From Hymenobacter profundi (GTDB lineage: Bacteria; Bacteroidota; Bacteroidia; Cytophagales; Hymenobacteraceae), in the NCBI RefSeq assembly GCF_019334315.1, contig NZ_JAHWGL010000030.1:1-45080 (forward strand): a stretch of DNA of 45,080 nt, read 5' to 3'. This document shows, piece by piece, positions 1 through 8,340 of this stretch. The position numbers and the translations under genes are program-made. The stretch's first letter is position 1, and each line of letters opens with the position of its first letter. The notes below the pieces were generated by a model, which worked only from the letters and a program-made list of their open reading frames with translations, had not been told where the DNA came from and made no database searches.

Positions 1-51
1 TTACGCTTGTCGTTCACGCGTGATAAGGTCCTTCGCAGGCTCAGGATGACA
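1..51. repeat. Right half of dispersed palindromic repeat (family A, copy 1)
   Basis: The segment matches the right arm of the roughly 100-bp palindromic element found in full at 3852, 8350, 32632 and 37953: a cgttca-type centre, then gataaggtccttcgca and ctcaggatgaca. The left arm lies outside the window. It sits about 30 bp beyond the stop codon of the MATE gene, so it may act as a terminator for that gene. Confidence 0.8.
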
Positions 52-80
52 GCCGTATTCTTTATTCACAACCTCACCAC

Positions 81-1472
81 TTAATGCGCCATTACAATCC
101 GTTCCAAATTCACGGCTGCCGGCGTTTGGGCGCTGTGCTGCCGGAAGCGCCAGAGCAGCACGCCCGCTACCAGCGTGAGGCCAGTGAGTAGCCCTACCCA
201 TACGCCGGTTGCACCCCAGCCCAGCCCAAAGCCCAGGCCGTAGCCTATGGGCAGCCCCACCGCCCAATATGCCAGCAAGGCTACTATAGAAGGTACTTTT
301 ACATCTTCCAGACCGCGCAGCGCGCCCAGCCCTACCACCTGCAAGCCATCGGATACCTGGAACAGCGCGGCAATGAGCAGCAGCCCGGCGGCTTGCTCTA
401 CCACCAGGGTTGTGTCGTTGTATAGGTAGGGAATCACCTGGCGGCCTGCTACCAATATGAGGCCCATCGTGCCCATAAACAGGAAGGTGAGCCAATAGGC
501 CGTAAAGCCCGCCTGTCGGGCACCGGGGCCGTCGCCGAGGCCGTAGAAGTTGCCTACCCGCACGGTGGCCGCGGCCGCAATGCCGCTGGCCGCCATATAG
601 GTAACGGAAGCTACGTTGATGGCAATCTGGTGGGCAGCCAGCGGCGTAGCGCCCAACCAGCCAATCATGATGGCGGAAAAGCTGAAGGCGCCCATTTCGA
701 ACATCATCTGCACGCCAATGGGCGCGCCCAGGCCCAACAACCGGCGCAGCGTAACGGCATCGGGGAGGAACTGCGTGCTGGCCGCTTCGCGGTAGGGTTG
801 CAGGCGGGCCGCTCGTAGCACGTAGGTGCCCATGAGCAGCGCCATCAGAATGCGGGCCGTGAGGGTAGCCCAGGCTGAGCCCATCAGCCCCATTGGGGCC
901 ACGCCGAAGTGCCCGAAAATCAGGACGTAGCACAGGAAGGCATTCACTACGTTGGCCATGATGGACAAGTACATGGCTTGGCGGGTGAGGCCCAGGCCTT
1001 CGGCAAACTGCTTGAAAGCCTGAAAGAGCATCAGCGGCACGTAGGACAGGAACAGCACCTGAATCCAGGGGCGGGCCAGGGCTTCTACGGCCGCCGGCTG
1101 GTCTAGGTAGCGCAGCAGTGGCGTTAGGGCAAAGCCCAACAATGCCAGCACCAGACCGGCCGCCAGGCACAGCCATACGCCATTCACCAGCAGCCTACCC
1201 AATGCGGGCACGTCGCGGCGGCCATTGGCGGCGGCCACCAGCGGCGTGATGCCCAACGACACGCCCAGGCCCAGCACCAGTCCTACCGTACTTGTGCTCA
1301 CGCCCAGGGATATAGCTGCCAACGACGTAGCCGCCAACGCAGGCGGGTCAATGTGGCCTACCATCACGCTGTCGCAGACGTTGACGAGCACGTGGCCCAA
1401 CTGGCTCAGCACCACCGGGTAAGCCAGCAGCAAGGTGGGTTTAATGTGTGGACGAAGCGCGGTGAAAGACAT
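81..1472 (-). CDS. MATE family multidrug/sodium efflux transporter
   Basis: This 463-residue protein is an inner-membrane antiporter of the MATE (NorM/DinF-like) family, which exports cationic drugs or metabolites in exchange for Na+ or H+. About 12 hydrophobic segments run through the whole length, and the N-terminal stretch from LLLAYPVVLSQLGHVLVNV to DSVMVGHIDP is the typical MATE opening, repeated in weaker form in the second half (about residue 240 on). The length is usual for the family. An upstream in-frame start at 1574 would add 34 residues translated from a palindromic repeat, so the ATG at 1472, opening MSFTALRPHIKP, is preferred. It is the last gene of the minus-strand run egtB-egtD-aminotransferase-MATE, but a long inverted repeat separates it from the aminotransferase, so co-transcription is uncertain. 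The substrate cannot be told from sequence. Confidence 0.88.
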   Translation of the reverse strand: MSFTALRPHIKPTLLLAYPVVLSQLGHVLVNVCDSVMVGHIDPPALAATSLAAISLGVSTSTVGLVLGLGVSLGITPLVAAANGRRDVPALGRLLVNGVWLCLAAGLVLALLGFALTPLLRYLDQPAAVEALARPWIQVLFLSYVPLMLFQAFKQFAEGLGLTRQAMYLSIMANVVNAFLCYVLIFGHFGVAPMGLMGSAWATLTARILMALLMGTYVLRAARLQPYREAASTQFLPDAVTLRRLLGLGAPIGVQMMFEMGAFSFSAIMIGWLGATPLAAHQIAINVASVTYMAASGIAAAATVRVGNFYGLGDGPGARQAGFTAYWLTFLFMGTMGLILVAGRQVIPYLYNDTTLVVEQAAGLLLIAALFQVSDGLQVVGLGALRGLEDVKVPSIVALLAYWAVGLPIGYGLGFGLGWGATGVWVGLLTGLTLVAGVLLWRFRQHSAQTPAAVNLERIVMAH

Positions 1473-1527
1473 AACAAGCAGATGAATGGGCCGGCAAAGG
1501 TAGCGTAATGCGAAGCACTGCCGTTCA

Positions 1528-1630
1528 CCCCACCCCCAGCCCCTCCCCTCCGGGAGAGGGGTGCCAGTCAACATCAGAATGATTCGTCAGAACGCACCCC
1601 TCTCCCGGAGGGGAGGGGCTGGGGATGGGG
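1528..1630. repeat. 37-bp-arm inverted repeat (family B)
   Basis: Arms at 1528-1564 and 1594-1630 are inverted copies with one mismatch, separated by 29 bases. The core is agcccctcccctccgggag followed by aggggtgc. It lies between the aminotransferase stop and the MATE start. RNA from either strand could fold into a very stable hairpin. No U-tract follows, so it is more a repeat element than a classic terminator. Confidence 0.85.
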
Positions 1631-1650
1631 TAACCGAAAGCGCTCTAAAT

Positions 1651-2766
1651 TCACTTGCGCATTGCTTCTAGCGCCATTCGCAGCCGAGGTAGCGCCTCGG
1701 TCAGTACCTCGGACTCCACGGCGTACGACAGCCGCACAAAGCCCGGCGTGCCGCAGCTGGTGCCGTCTACCACCTCTACTCCGTTGGATTTTAGATGGGC
1801 CACCAGGGCAGCCGAGGCAACCTCCTCCGATTCGGCTGGGGGAAGGTAGGCGCGTAGGTCGGGGAAGGCGTAGTAGGTGCCGGCCGGCGGGGGTAGGGCG
1901 GGCACGTGGGGTAGGGCAGTCAGGGCGTGCAGGAGCTGCGTCCGGTTGGGCGCCAGCCGGGCCAGTAGGTCAACCGCAATGGCGTCGGCGGCTTCTACGG
2001 CCGCTTGGGCTGCCGCCTGGGCCGGCGCGGGCACCGACTTACCGGTGGCAAATTGGATGGCCGCGCACTTGCGGGCCAGCGCTGGCGGCATTACCAGATA
2101 GCCCACACCCCAGCCCACCAGCTCCAGCGACTTTGAGAAGCCGTTGAGCACCAAATGTTGCGCGTGCGGGTCGGGAAAGGAGAGCAGGGTAGGAGTCGGG
2201 TCCTCGCCAAACTGCACCAGATCGTAGATTTCATCGGAGAGCACCAGCAGCTCGGGGTGTTGCTGCGTGACTTCCAGCAGCGCCCCTACCTCGGCCCGCG
2301 TGTAGAGGCGGCCGGTGGGGTTGTTGGGGTTGGTGAGCAGCAGCAGGCGAGTGCGGGGCGTGAGGGCCTCCGCGAGCTGCGTCGGGGTAAAGGCGTAGTT
2401 ATCATCGGCAGAGAGCGGGAGCAGCCGCACCACGCCGCCCGCCCGCTGAATCACCTCCCAGAAGCCAAACCACGCAGGCGTCGGCACCAGCACTTCGTCG
2501 CCGGGTTGCAGCACGGCTTGCAGCAGCGTGAGCAGGCCCGCTTTGCCGCCGGGCGTCACCACCACGTGCTCGGGCGTGACGTGGGTGGCGCCCCGCTGCC
2601 GGTAGTGCGACGCCAGGGCCGCCCGTAATTCCGGTTGTCCTTCGGCCGCCGATACGGGCAGGGCCCGGTTGCTGCGCAGAGCAGCCATAGCCGCTTCCAC
2701 CGCCACGGCGGGGGTAGGGTAGGGGCCGTAGCCAGAAGCCAGACTAACCAGAGGCGAAGAGGACAT
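1651..2766 (-). CDS. PLP-dependent class I/II aminotransferase (possible ergothioneine C-S lyase)
   Basis: The 371-residue protein is a fold-type I pyridoxal-phosphate enzyme of the aspartate aminotransferase superfamily. Visible signatures are the NPNNPTG motif (146-152), the cofactor-binding pair in SDEIYD (Asp178 and Tyr181), the Schiff-base lysine in GFSKSLE (Lys212) and the C-terminal carboxylate-binding Arg345 in FVRLSYAVE. It follows egtD by only 49 bp on the same strand, so it is probably co-transcribed with it. The ergothioneine pathway needs a PLP-dependent lyase (EgtE) after EgtB. EgtE of mycobacteria is a class V-type enzyme, but class I/II relatives such as MalY/PatB are known C-S lyases, so this gene could fill that step. 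That is inference from position; an ordinary amino-acid aminotransferase is equally compatible with the motifs. Confidence 0.88.
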   Translation of the reverse strand: MSSSPLVSLASGYGPYPTPAVAVEAAMAALRSNRALPVSAAEGQPELRAALASHYRQRGATHVTPEHVVVTPGGKAGLLTLLQAVLQPGDEVLVPTPAWFGFWEVIQRAGGVVRLLPLSADDNYAFTPTQLAEALTPRTRLLLLTNPNNPTGRLYTRAEVGALLEVTQQHPELLVLSDEIYDLVQFGEDPTPTLLSFPDPHAQHLVLNGFSKSLELVGWGVGYLVMPPALARKCAAIQFATGKSVPAPAQAAAQAAVEAADAIAVDLLARLAPNRTQLLHALTALPHVPALPPPAGTYYAFPDLRAYLPPAESEEVASAALVAHLKSNGVEVVDGTSCGTPGFVRLSYAVESEVLTEALPRLRMALEAMRK

Positions 2767-2815
2767 ATACCAGAGAAGTCAGAAGATAGAAAGGAAGCCG
2801 CAAGCTAGGCCGTGG

Positions 2816-3814
2816 CTACTCAGGTGCCAGCACCACATCCGCGAAATAAGCCTGCGCATCCGAGAAGGAATGCACCAGCGTGAGCCCGGCTTCCTGGCCC
2901 AGCTGCTTAATCTGAGGTAGGGTGAACTTGTAGGAGTTTTCGGTATGAATCATCTCCCAGGCCGCAAACTTCACGTGTAAATCCAGGGCGGCAAACTGCA
3001 CCGTTTGGGCGCGGGTGCTCACCAAAAACGAGTGCACGGCCCCGCTCAGCGGGTCATAATCGGTGTAGTGCTGCCAATGCTCCAAGTCGAAATCGGCACC
3101 CAGCTCACGGTTCAAACGCTTGAGCAAATTGAAGTTGAACGCCGCCGTAATGCCCTGTGTATCGTCGTACGCCGCCCGAATCAGGCGCGGGTCTTTTTGT
3201 AAGTCGAAGCCAATGAGCAGCCGGTCGTCGGACGAAAGCGGACGGGCTACACTCCGCAGAAATTCATGCCGATCCTTGGGTAAGAAGTTGCCGATGTTGG
3301 AGCCCAGAAACAGCACCGCTTTGCGGCCGGGCCGGGCGGCCAGCAGCGTCAGCGCGTCGGCATAGTCGGCCGTTACGGGCTCCACGGGTAGTGTTGGCAG
3401 TTCGTCGGTCAGGCTGGCTACCAAGCCATCCAAAGCACCCGTCGAAATATCGACCGGCACGTAGGTGAAACGGGCGCCAGTATCGAGTAGATGGCGGAGT
3501 AAGATTTTGGTTTTCAGACCGTCACCAGCTCCCAACTCCACTAGAAAAAAATGCTCGTCGGCGGCTGTAGGGCGTAGCGCATCGGCAATGGCAGCCTGGT
3601 GCGTCGTAAGCAAGGCAAACTCGGTGCGAGTAGGGTAGTACTCCGGCAGCGCCATAATCTGCTGAAACAGTCGGCTACCCTCGTCGTCGTAGAAATACAT
3701 CGACGACAGCATTTTGGGCGTGCGGCTCAGGCCGTCGGCTACGTGCTGGCCCAGATCAGTAGCAGAAGCGGGTGCTGCTGGCTCGGCGGAGGTAGGGGAG
3801 GAGAGGTGGGGCAT
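2816..3814 (-). CDS. egtD: L-histidine N-alpha-methyltransferase EgtD
   Basis: EgtD trimethylates histidine to hercynine with three S-adenosylmethionine molecules, the first step of ergothioneine synthesis in the cytoplasm. The 332-residue length matches the family (about 320). Diagnostic features are the LPEYYPTRTE segment (about 56-65), whose tyrosine contacts histidine in characterised EgtD, the SAM-binding VELGAGDGLKT loop (93-103), YVPVDIS, and FLGSNIGNFLP. The gene lies downstream of egtB on the same strand; the 142-bp gap contains a palindromic repeat. No egtA or egtC is visible in the window, as in the shorter versions of the pathway. The first about 20 residues are Ser/Ala/Pro-rich and probably disordered. 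Confidence 0.95.
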   Translation of the reverse strand: MPHLSSPTSAEPAAPASATDLGQHVADGLSRTPKMLSSMYFYDDEGSRLFQQIMALPEYYPTRTEFALLTTHQAAIADALRPTAADEHFFLVELGAGDGLKTKILLRHLLDTGARFTYVPVDISTGALDGLVASLTDELPTLPVEPVTADYADALTLLAARPGRKAVLFLGSNIGNFLPKDRHEFLRSVARPLSSDDRLLIGFDLQKDPRLIRAAYDDTQGITAAFNFNLLKRLNRELGADFDLEHWQHYTDYDPLSGAVHSFLVSTRAQTVQFAALDLHVKFAAWEMIHTENSYKFTLPQIKQLGQEAGLTLVHSFSDAQAYFADVVLAPE

Positions 3815-3851
3815 GAAAGAAAAAGTATCGGGTGCGGTTTTACAATGAGAT

Positions 3852-3952
3852 TGTCATCCTGAGTGCAGCGAAGGACCTTATGCCCGCAGAACGAGTCGTT
3901 GCTACGTCTGTCGTTCAATCGTGATAAGGTCCTTCGCAAGCTCAGGATGACA
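3852..3952. repeat. Dispersed palindromic repeat (family A, copy 2)
   Basis: A 101-bp imperfect palindrome starts tgtcatcctgag and ends ctcaggatgaca, with inverted aaggacctt/aaggtcctt blocks inside and a central agaacgagtcgtt region. It sits between egtB (stop at 3957) and egtD (start at 3814), within a co-directional gene pair, and ends 4 bp from the egtB stop codon. Confidence 0.92.
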
Positions 3953-3956
3953 GCCG

Positions 3957-5264
3957 TTACCGGGCCAAGCGAATACCCGTGAACTGCCAGCGCTTATCGG
4001 CGTGGAAGAAGTTGCGGTAGGTAGGGCGAATGTGGCTTTCGGGGGTGGCGCAGGAGCCGCCGCGCAGCACCAGTTGGTTCACCATAAACTTGCCGTTGTA
4101 CTCGCCCAGCGCCCCAGCCGCACGCTGGTAACCGGGGTAGGGATGGTAGGGCGAATACGTCCATTCCCAAGCGTCGCCGAGGAGCTGGTGGCACTGGCTG
4201 GGGTCGGCATCGGCGGGAAGGGGCTGCGGGTCAAAGAGGCCGCTTTCCAGAAAGGTGCCGGCCGCCGTAGTAGGCTGAAACTGTCGGGCCGCAATTTCCC
4301 ATTCCTGTTCCGTGGGCAAGCGGTGGCCGGACCACTGCGCGTAGGCATCAGCCTCGTAAAAGCTGATTTGCGTGACTGGCGCGGCCATGTTCAGGGGTTG
4401 CAAGCCGTGGTGAGTGAAGCGCAACCATTGCCCATCTTTCTCCACCCAATACAAGGGAGTTTGCCAGCCTTCGCGCTGCACCAGTTCCCAACCCTCACCC
4501 AGCCAGTAGCGAAAATCCTTGTAGCCGCCGGCCTGTATGAATTCCAGGTATTCGGCGTTGGTTACCAGGCGGTTTTGTAACTCGAAGTCAGCCACGTAGG
4601 TATCGTGTACCGGTAGCTCGTTGTCGAAGCAAAAGCCAGTACCCTCGTGGCCCATACGCTGGATGCCTCCGGTTACAGGCAGCCAGGTAGCGGCGGGGGC
4701 TGAGGTAGCTGGTTTCTGGTCGGCTGGCGCGGGTAGGTAGGCGGGTGCCAACGGGCTGGTGCTCAGAATGTATTTGATATCCGTAGCCAGCAGCTCCTGG
4801 TGCTGCTGCTCGTGCTGCAAACCCAACTCAAACAGCTCGGCAAACGTGGCGGGTAGGGTGTCGGCTAGGGCCAGCAGTTGAGCCATGTGCGCGTCTACGT
4901 GGGCGCGGTAGGCGTACACATCGGCCAGCGGTGGGCGCGAGATGGTGCCGCGGTCGGCACGGTTCACGCGGCTGCCCAGCGAGTTATAATAGGAGTTAAA
5001 CAGGTAGGCGTATTCGGGGTGGAATACCGTGTAGCCCGGCAGGTATTCGCGCAGCAGGAACGTCTCAAAAAACCAGCTCATGTGCGCCAAGTGCCATTTG
5101 GGTGGGCTCACATCGAGGGTAGGCTGCACCACGGTATCTTCGGCCAGCAACGGGCGGCACAGTGCCACCGATTGCTCGCGCACGGCTTGGTAGCGGGTTA
5201 GCCAGTTGGTATTGAGGGTGGTAGGGGTAGTGGTAACGGTAGTTGGGGAAGCAGTGGTAGACAT
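3957..5264 (-). CDS. egtB: Ergothioneine sulfoxide synthase EgtB
   Basis: EgtB is an iron enzyme that oxidatively couples hercynine to cysteine or gamma-glutamylcysteine, giving the sulfoxide precursor of ergothioneine. The 435-residue protein has the usual two parts: an N-terminal DinB-like helical domain (about 20-170) and a C-terminal FGE-sulfatase/formylglycine-generating-like domain (about 190-435). The iron-ligand pattern is visible as His61 in WHLAHMSWFFE and His151/His155 in HEQQHQE. C-terminal hallmarks include GHRLPTEQEWEIAAR, GDAWEWT, LRGGSCATP, RPTYRNFF and WQFTGIRLA. The sulfur donor cannot be assigned safely from sequence. It appears to be the first gene of the ergothioneine run, with a 253-bp upstream region shared with the divergent KGG gene. 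The first 18 residues are almost all Thr/Ser/Pro/Val and may be disordered. Confidence 0.95.
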   Translation of the reverse strand: MSTTASPTTVTTTPTTLNTNWLTRYQAVREQSVALCRPLLAEDTVVQPTLDVSPPKWHLAHMSWFFETFLLREYLPGYTVFHPEYAYLFNSYYNSLGSRVNRADRGTISRPPLADVYAYRAHVDAHMAQLLALADTLPATFAELFELGLQHEQQHQELLATDIKYILSTSPLAPAYLPAPADQKPATSAPAATWLPVTGGIQRMGHEGTGFCFDNELPVHDTYVADFELQNRLVTNAEYLEFIQAGGYKDFRYWLGEGWELVQREGWQTPLYWVEKDGQWLRFTHHGLQPLNMAAPVTQISFYEADAYAQWSGHRLPTEQEWEIAARQFQPTTAAGTFLESGLFDPQPLPADADPSQCHQLLGDAWEWTYSPYHPYPGYQRAAGALGEYNGKFMVNQLVLRGGSCATPESHIRPTYRNFFHADKRWQFTGIRLAR

Positions 5265-5517
5265 ACTAGTGGAGTTGGCAGGTTGTTAATACGTACGGCA
5301 AAAGGTAGGCGTTGGACAACGAATTGTGATAAATACAGCTCTCTGCAAGCTCATCCGTATTTATCGCGGCGTGGTGCGGTAAGTAACCATACTGTTCAGT
5401 ATAAACCTTGATTTATAGGCATAAAATCGGTCCTTTCTTTTCTTTTTATCGTCTCTTGTCCTGACTTGCTTACGCAGATGGCAAGTTCTATTCTTCATCC
5501 TTTTACCACTAAGCGCT

Positions 5518-5769
5518 ATGCAAACCAACGCCACTTCCTCCACAACCACTCGTCGTCCAGCACAGCGCCGGGCCAACAAAACAGTTACGAAGAGCCCCCG
5601 CGGTTTTGCCGCCATGGATCCTGAGCAGCAGCGCCGCATTGCCAGCGAAGGCGGAAAAGCCTCGCACGCCAGCGGCCGCGGACACCGTTTCACCTCGGAA
5701 GAGGCTCGCGCTGCCGGCCGCAAAGGTGGTATGGCCAGCCGCACACGTCCGGAGACGGCTACCCGCTAG
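5518..5769 (+). CDS. KGG-repeat stress-induced protein
   Basis: This 83-residue, strongly basic, glycine-rich protein carries KGG-type motifs: RRIASEGGKASHASGRGHRF and EARAAGRKGGMASR. These resemble the KGG domain of small hydrophilic stress proteins such as GsiB and YciG. Proteins of this kind are usually soluble, disordered and induced by starvation or osmotic stress; the molecular function is not settled. The preceding 40 residues are Thr/Arg/Lys-rich and low in complexity. The gene is divergent from egtB and closed by its own intrinsic terminator, so it is probably monocistronic. The start is the first ATG, close behind an A/T-rich region. Confidence 0.8.
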   Translation: MQTNATSSTTTRRPAQRRANKTVTKSPRGFAAMDPEQQRRIASEGGKASHASGRGHRFTSEEARAAGRKGGMASRTRPETATR

Positions 5770-5795
5770 GTAGTTGCTATACTTACTACATGCGT

Positions 5796-5828
5796 AAACC
5801 CTTGGCCAAGCCAAGGGTTTATTTTTTT
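5796..5828 (+). terminator. Rho-independent terminator after KGG gene
   Basis: A perfect 11-bp stem, aaacccttggc paired with gccaagggttt and a 3-base loop, is followed directly by a T-rich tract (attttttt). It lies 26 bp beyond the KGG stop codon. Confidence 0.9.
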
Positions 5829-5893
5829 GTGACAGCCAACCGAAATCAACGTGCGCTGTTGTGTACCGACGGTCCACATGCCACCGATTTTCT

Positions 5894-6961
5894 ATGCTTA
5901 CGCTCCGCTACTCGCACCGCCCGCTTCGCTTCAACTTCCCGGCCCGCACCTCGCGCGGCGCCCTCACCGAGCACGTGGCCTGGTACCTGCACGTGCACGA
6001 CACTGCTCAGCCCAGCGTGGTAGGGCTGGGCGAGGCCGCCCCACTAGCTGGCCTCAGCCCCGACTATGGCCCCGGTTTCGAGGCGCATATTCAGGCACTG
6101 TGTGCAGATTTCAACCGGCTTGCGTTGCCGGAGCTGCCACCCGAACAAGCGCACCAGTTTGTGGGGGAAGACCTGCCGGCCCTGCGCTTCGCCCTCGAAA
6201 CCGCCCTGCTCGACCTGCAACATGGCGGCCGACGCCTGCTCTACGATACGCCGTTCAGCCGGGGCGAGGCTGGCCTACCCATCAACGGACTGGTGTGGAT
6301 GGGCGACGCGGCCTTCATGCGCGAGCAAATTCAGAAGAAGCTGGCAGAAGGCTATTCCTGCCTGAAGCTGAAAATCGGAAGCCTAGATTTTGCCACGGAA
6401 TTGCAGCTGCTGCGCGAAATCCGGGCGGTGGCCGGCCCCAAGGAGTTGACGCTACGTGTGGATGCCAACGGCGCCTTTGCACCCGCCGAGGCGCTAGCCA
6501 AGCTGGCAGCGCTCAGCGAGTTTGCGCTGCACTCCATCGAGCAGCCCATTCGGGCGGGGCAGTGGGCGGAAATGGCCCGCATCTGCCGCGAGTCGCCGGT
6601 GCCGGTGGCTCTGGATGAGGAGTTGATTGGAGTACCGGCCGAACAACAACTAGCGCTGCTCACGGAAACTCGGCCGGCCTACATCATCCTGAAACCAACC
6701 CTACTGGGTGGGCTGCAACGCACGCTCCAGTGGCTGCGCACGGCCAACCAGCTGAGCATTGGCTGGTGGCTGACCTCGGCGCTGGAATCCAACGTGGGGC
6801 TGAATGCCATCAGTCAGTTTGCCGGGCAGTACGTAATGGATGGCTTTCCGCAGGGCCTGGGCACGGGCCAGCTGTACCACAACAACGTGGCGGCACCGCT
6901 GCACATCCAGGGCGGAGCGCTGCACTACAATCCGCAGGGTACGTGGGAATTGCCGGAGTAG
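5894..6961 (+). CDS. menC: o-Succinylbenzoate synthase MenC
   Basis: MenC dehydrates SHCHC to o-succinylbenzoate in menaquinone synthesis. The 355-residue protein is an enolase-superfamily enzyme with all catalytic positions visible: KLK (Lys158 and Lys160), the metal ligands Asp190 in RVDANG, Glu216 in SIEQPI and Asp241 in ALDEEL, and the base Lys267 in IILKPTLLGG. The C-terminal SALESNVGLNAISQFAG segment is typical of MenC rather than of dipeptide epimerases, which share the fold. The ATG at 5894 (MLTLRYSHRP) is preferred over an upstream in-frame ATG at 5861, because the family begins with this strand. No other men gene is in the window. The next gene starts 71 bp downstream on the same strand. 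Confidence 0.9.
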   Translation: MLTLRYSHRPLRFNFPARTSRGALTEHVAWYLHVHDTAQPSVVGLGEAAPLAGLSPDYGPGFEAHIQALCADFNRLALPELPPEQAHQFVGEDLPALRFALETALLDLQHGGRRLLYDTPFSRGEAGLPINGLVWMGDAAFMREQIQKKLAEGYSCLKLKIGSLDFATELQLLREIRAVAGPKELTLRVDANGAFAPAEALAKLAALSEFALHSIEQPIRAGQWAEMARICRESPVPVALDEELIGVPAEQQLALLTETRPAYIILKPTLLGGLQRTLQWLRTANQLSIGWWLTSALESNVGLNAISQFAGQYVMDGFPQGLGTGQLYHNNVAAPLHIQGGALHYNPQGTWELPE

Positions 6962-7032
6962 GCTAGGGTAGGGGTGAAGTGGCGGGGCGTACGTTTTTTG
7001 CGTATCTTACCCAACGCTCTTTCCTACCCTGT

Positions 7033-8307
7033 ATGCTCTTGGTTCAAGTACTTACACTGATTTTTCAGGGTAGTCGTCTGTGGCTGCTGGCGGCGCTGCT
7101 GCTGAGCGCCGGGCCATTGGTAGCGCAGGAAAAGCCGGCCTTTCGGTTCGAGCGGCCACGGGCGCGCCGCATCAGCCTACCGTTTCTGTTGCAGCGCAAC
7201 TTGGTTATTGTGAGTGCCCGGCTCAATGGGCAGGGGCCGTACAATTTTCTGCTCGATTCGGGGGTAGGGATTTCCATTCTCACCGATCCGGCCGTGAAGA
7301 ACTTCCTGCAACTGCGCACCGGCGAGGAAATACGGCTGATGGGCGCCGGCGAATCGGAGCAGCCGCTGCTGGCCTACCGTGTAGATAGCGTGCAGGTGCA
7401 GCTGCCGGGAGCGGTAGCACCGGCCCTCACGTTCTTCACGCTTTCGGAGGACATACTCAATTTGTCGGCCTATGTAGGAATGCCCATTCACGGCATTTTG
7501 GGCTACGATGTGTTCCAGAGCTTTGTGGTGGAAATACACGCCGATCCGGCCTTGCTCTACCTCCACGACCCCATCCGCTACCGGGCGCCCCGTTCGCGGC
7601 GGTGGGCCCGCATTCCACTAACGCTGCGAGCCAACCGCACCTACCTGACCACCGCCGTGCAGCTCAACGACACCCTGACGATGCCCCTAAAACTGCTTCT
7701 GGACACGGGCGCGGGTCATGCCCTGTCGCTGGAAACCGGCTCGGCGTCTGATATTCCCCTACCCCAACGTCGGCTGCGGGCGCAGCTAGGGCTAGGCCTC
7801 AGTGGCAACATCAACGGCTACCTGGCGCGGGTACAGAGCATGCAGCTGGGGCGCTACCGGGTGAAGTCGCTCCTCACATCCTTCCCCGATGCACAGGAAG
7901 TGCGCCTAAAGACCACCGTGCCGCGCGACGGTGGCCTGGGCTTCGAGCTGCTCAAGCGCTTCACCACCATCATCGACTACCAGCGGGGCGTGCTGCTGCT
8001 GCGACCCAACGCGCTCTACCACGACCCTTTTGAGCACGATATGAGTGGCATTGACTTGCTGGCAGTTGGTACCGACTACCGCCGCTACCTCATTTTGAAA
8101 GTAGAGCCCGGTTCGCCCGCCGCCGCCGCCGGCCTGCAACCCGACGACGAATTACTCATCATCAACATGCAGCCTACCGGCAACATGACGCTCACGCAAA
8201 TCAGCCGCCTGCTACACTCCGGCGACAAGCGCGAGTTAATATTCATCGTGCGCCGCCCCAACGGGGAGTTGTTCTCTACGAGCCTGCGCCTGAAGCGGCA
8301 GATATAG
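7033..8307 (+). CDS. Secreted retropepsin-like aspartyl protease with PDZ domain
   Basis: The 424-residue protein begins with a signal peptide (hydrophobic LWLLAALLLSAGPLVA, residues about 16-31). It then carries two aspartyl-protease active-site motifs in one chain: LLDSGVG (Asp75) and LLDTGAG (Asp224). Each is followed by a hydrophobic strand, as in pepsin-like or fused retropepsin-like folds. A PDZ domain fills about 335-424, with YLILKVEPGSPAAAAGLQ as its peptide-binding loop region. Such proteins occur in many Bacteroidota and are annotated as aspartyl protease family or PDZ proteins; substrates are unknown. The start at 7033 places the signal peptide correctly; an upstream ATG-like in-frame start at 6979 would bury it. 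It is tandem with menC but unrelated in function, and its 3' end faces the phosphomutase gene across a palindromic repeat. Confidence 0.85.
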   Translation: MLLVQVLTLIFQGSRLWLLAALLLSAGPLVAQEKPAFRFERPRARRISLPFLLQRNLVIVSARLNGQGPYNFLLDSGVGISILTDPAVKNFLQLRTGEEIRLMGAGESEQPLLAYRVDSVQVQLPGAVAPALTFFTLSEDILNLSAYVGMPIHGILGYDVFQSFVVEIHADPALLYLHDPIRYRAPRSRRWARIPLTLRANRTYLTTAVQLNDTLTMPLKLLLDTGAGHALSLETGSASDIPLPQRRLRAQLGLGLSGNINGYLARVQSMQLGRYRVKSLLTSFPDAQEVRLKTTVPRDGGLGFELLKRFTTIIDYQRGVLLLRPNALYHDPFEHDMSGIDLLAVGTDYRRYLILKVEPGSPAAAAGLQPDDELLIINMQPTGNMTLTQISRLLHSGDKRELIFIVRRPNGELFSTSLRLKRQI

Positions 8308-8340
8308 GGTAGGGCTGGGGTGGAGAGTATTGTAAAAATG

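Noticed and set aside
1..1176. 391-residue open frame on the minus strand
   Set aside because: It is an Arg/Gly/Pro-rich shadow of the MATE gene in another frame and runs through a palindromic repeat.
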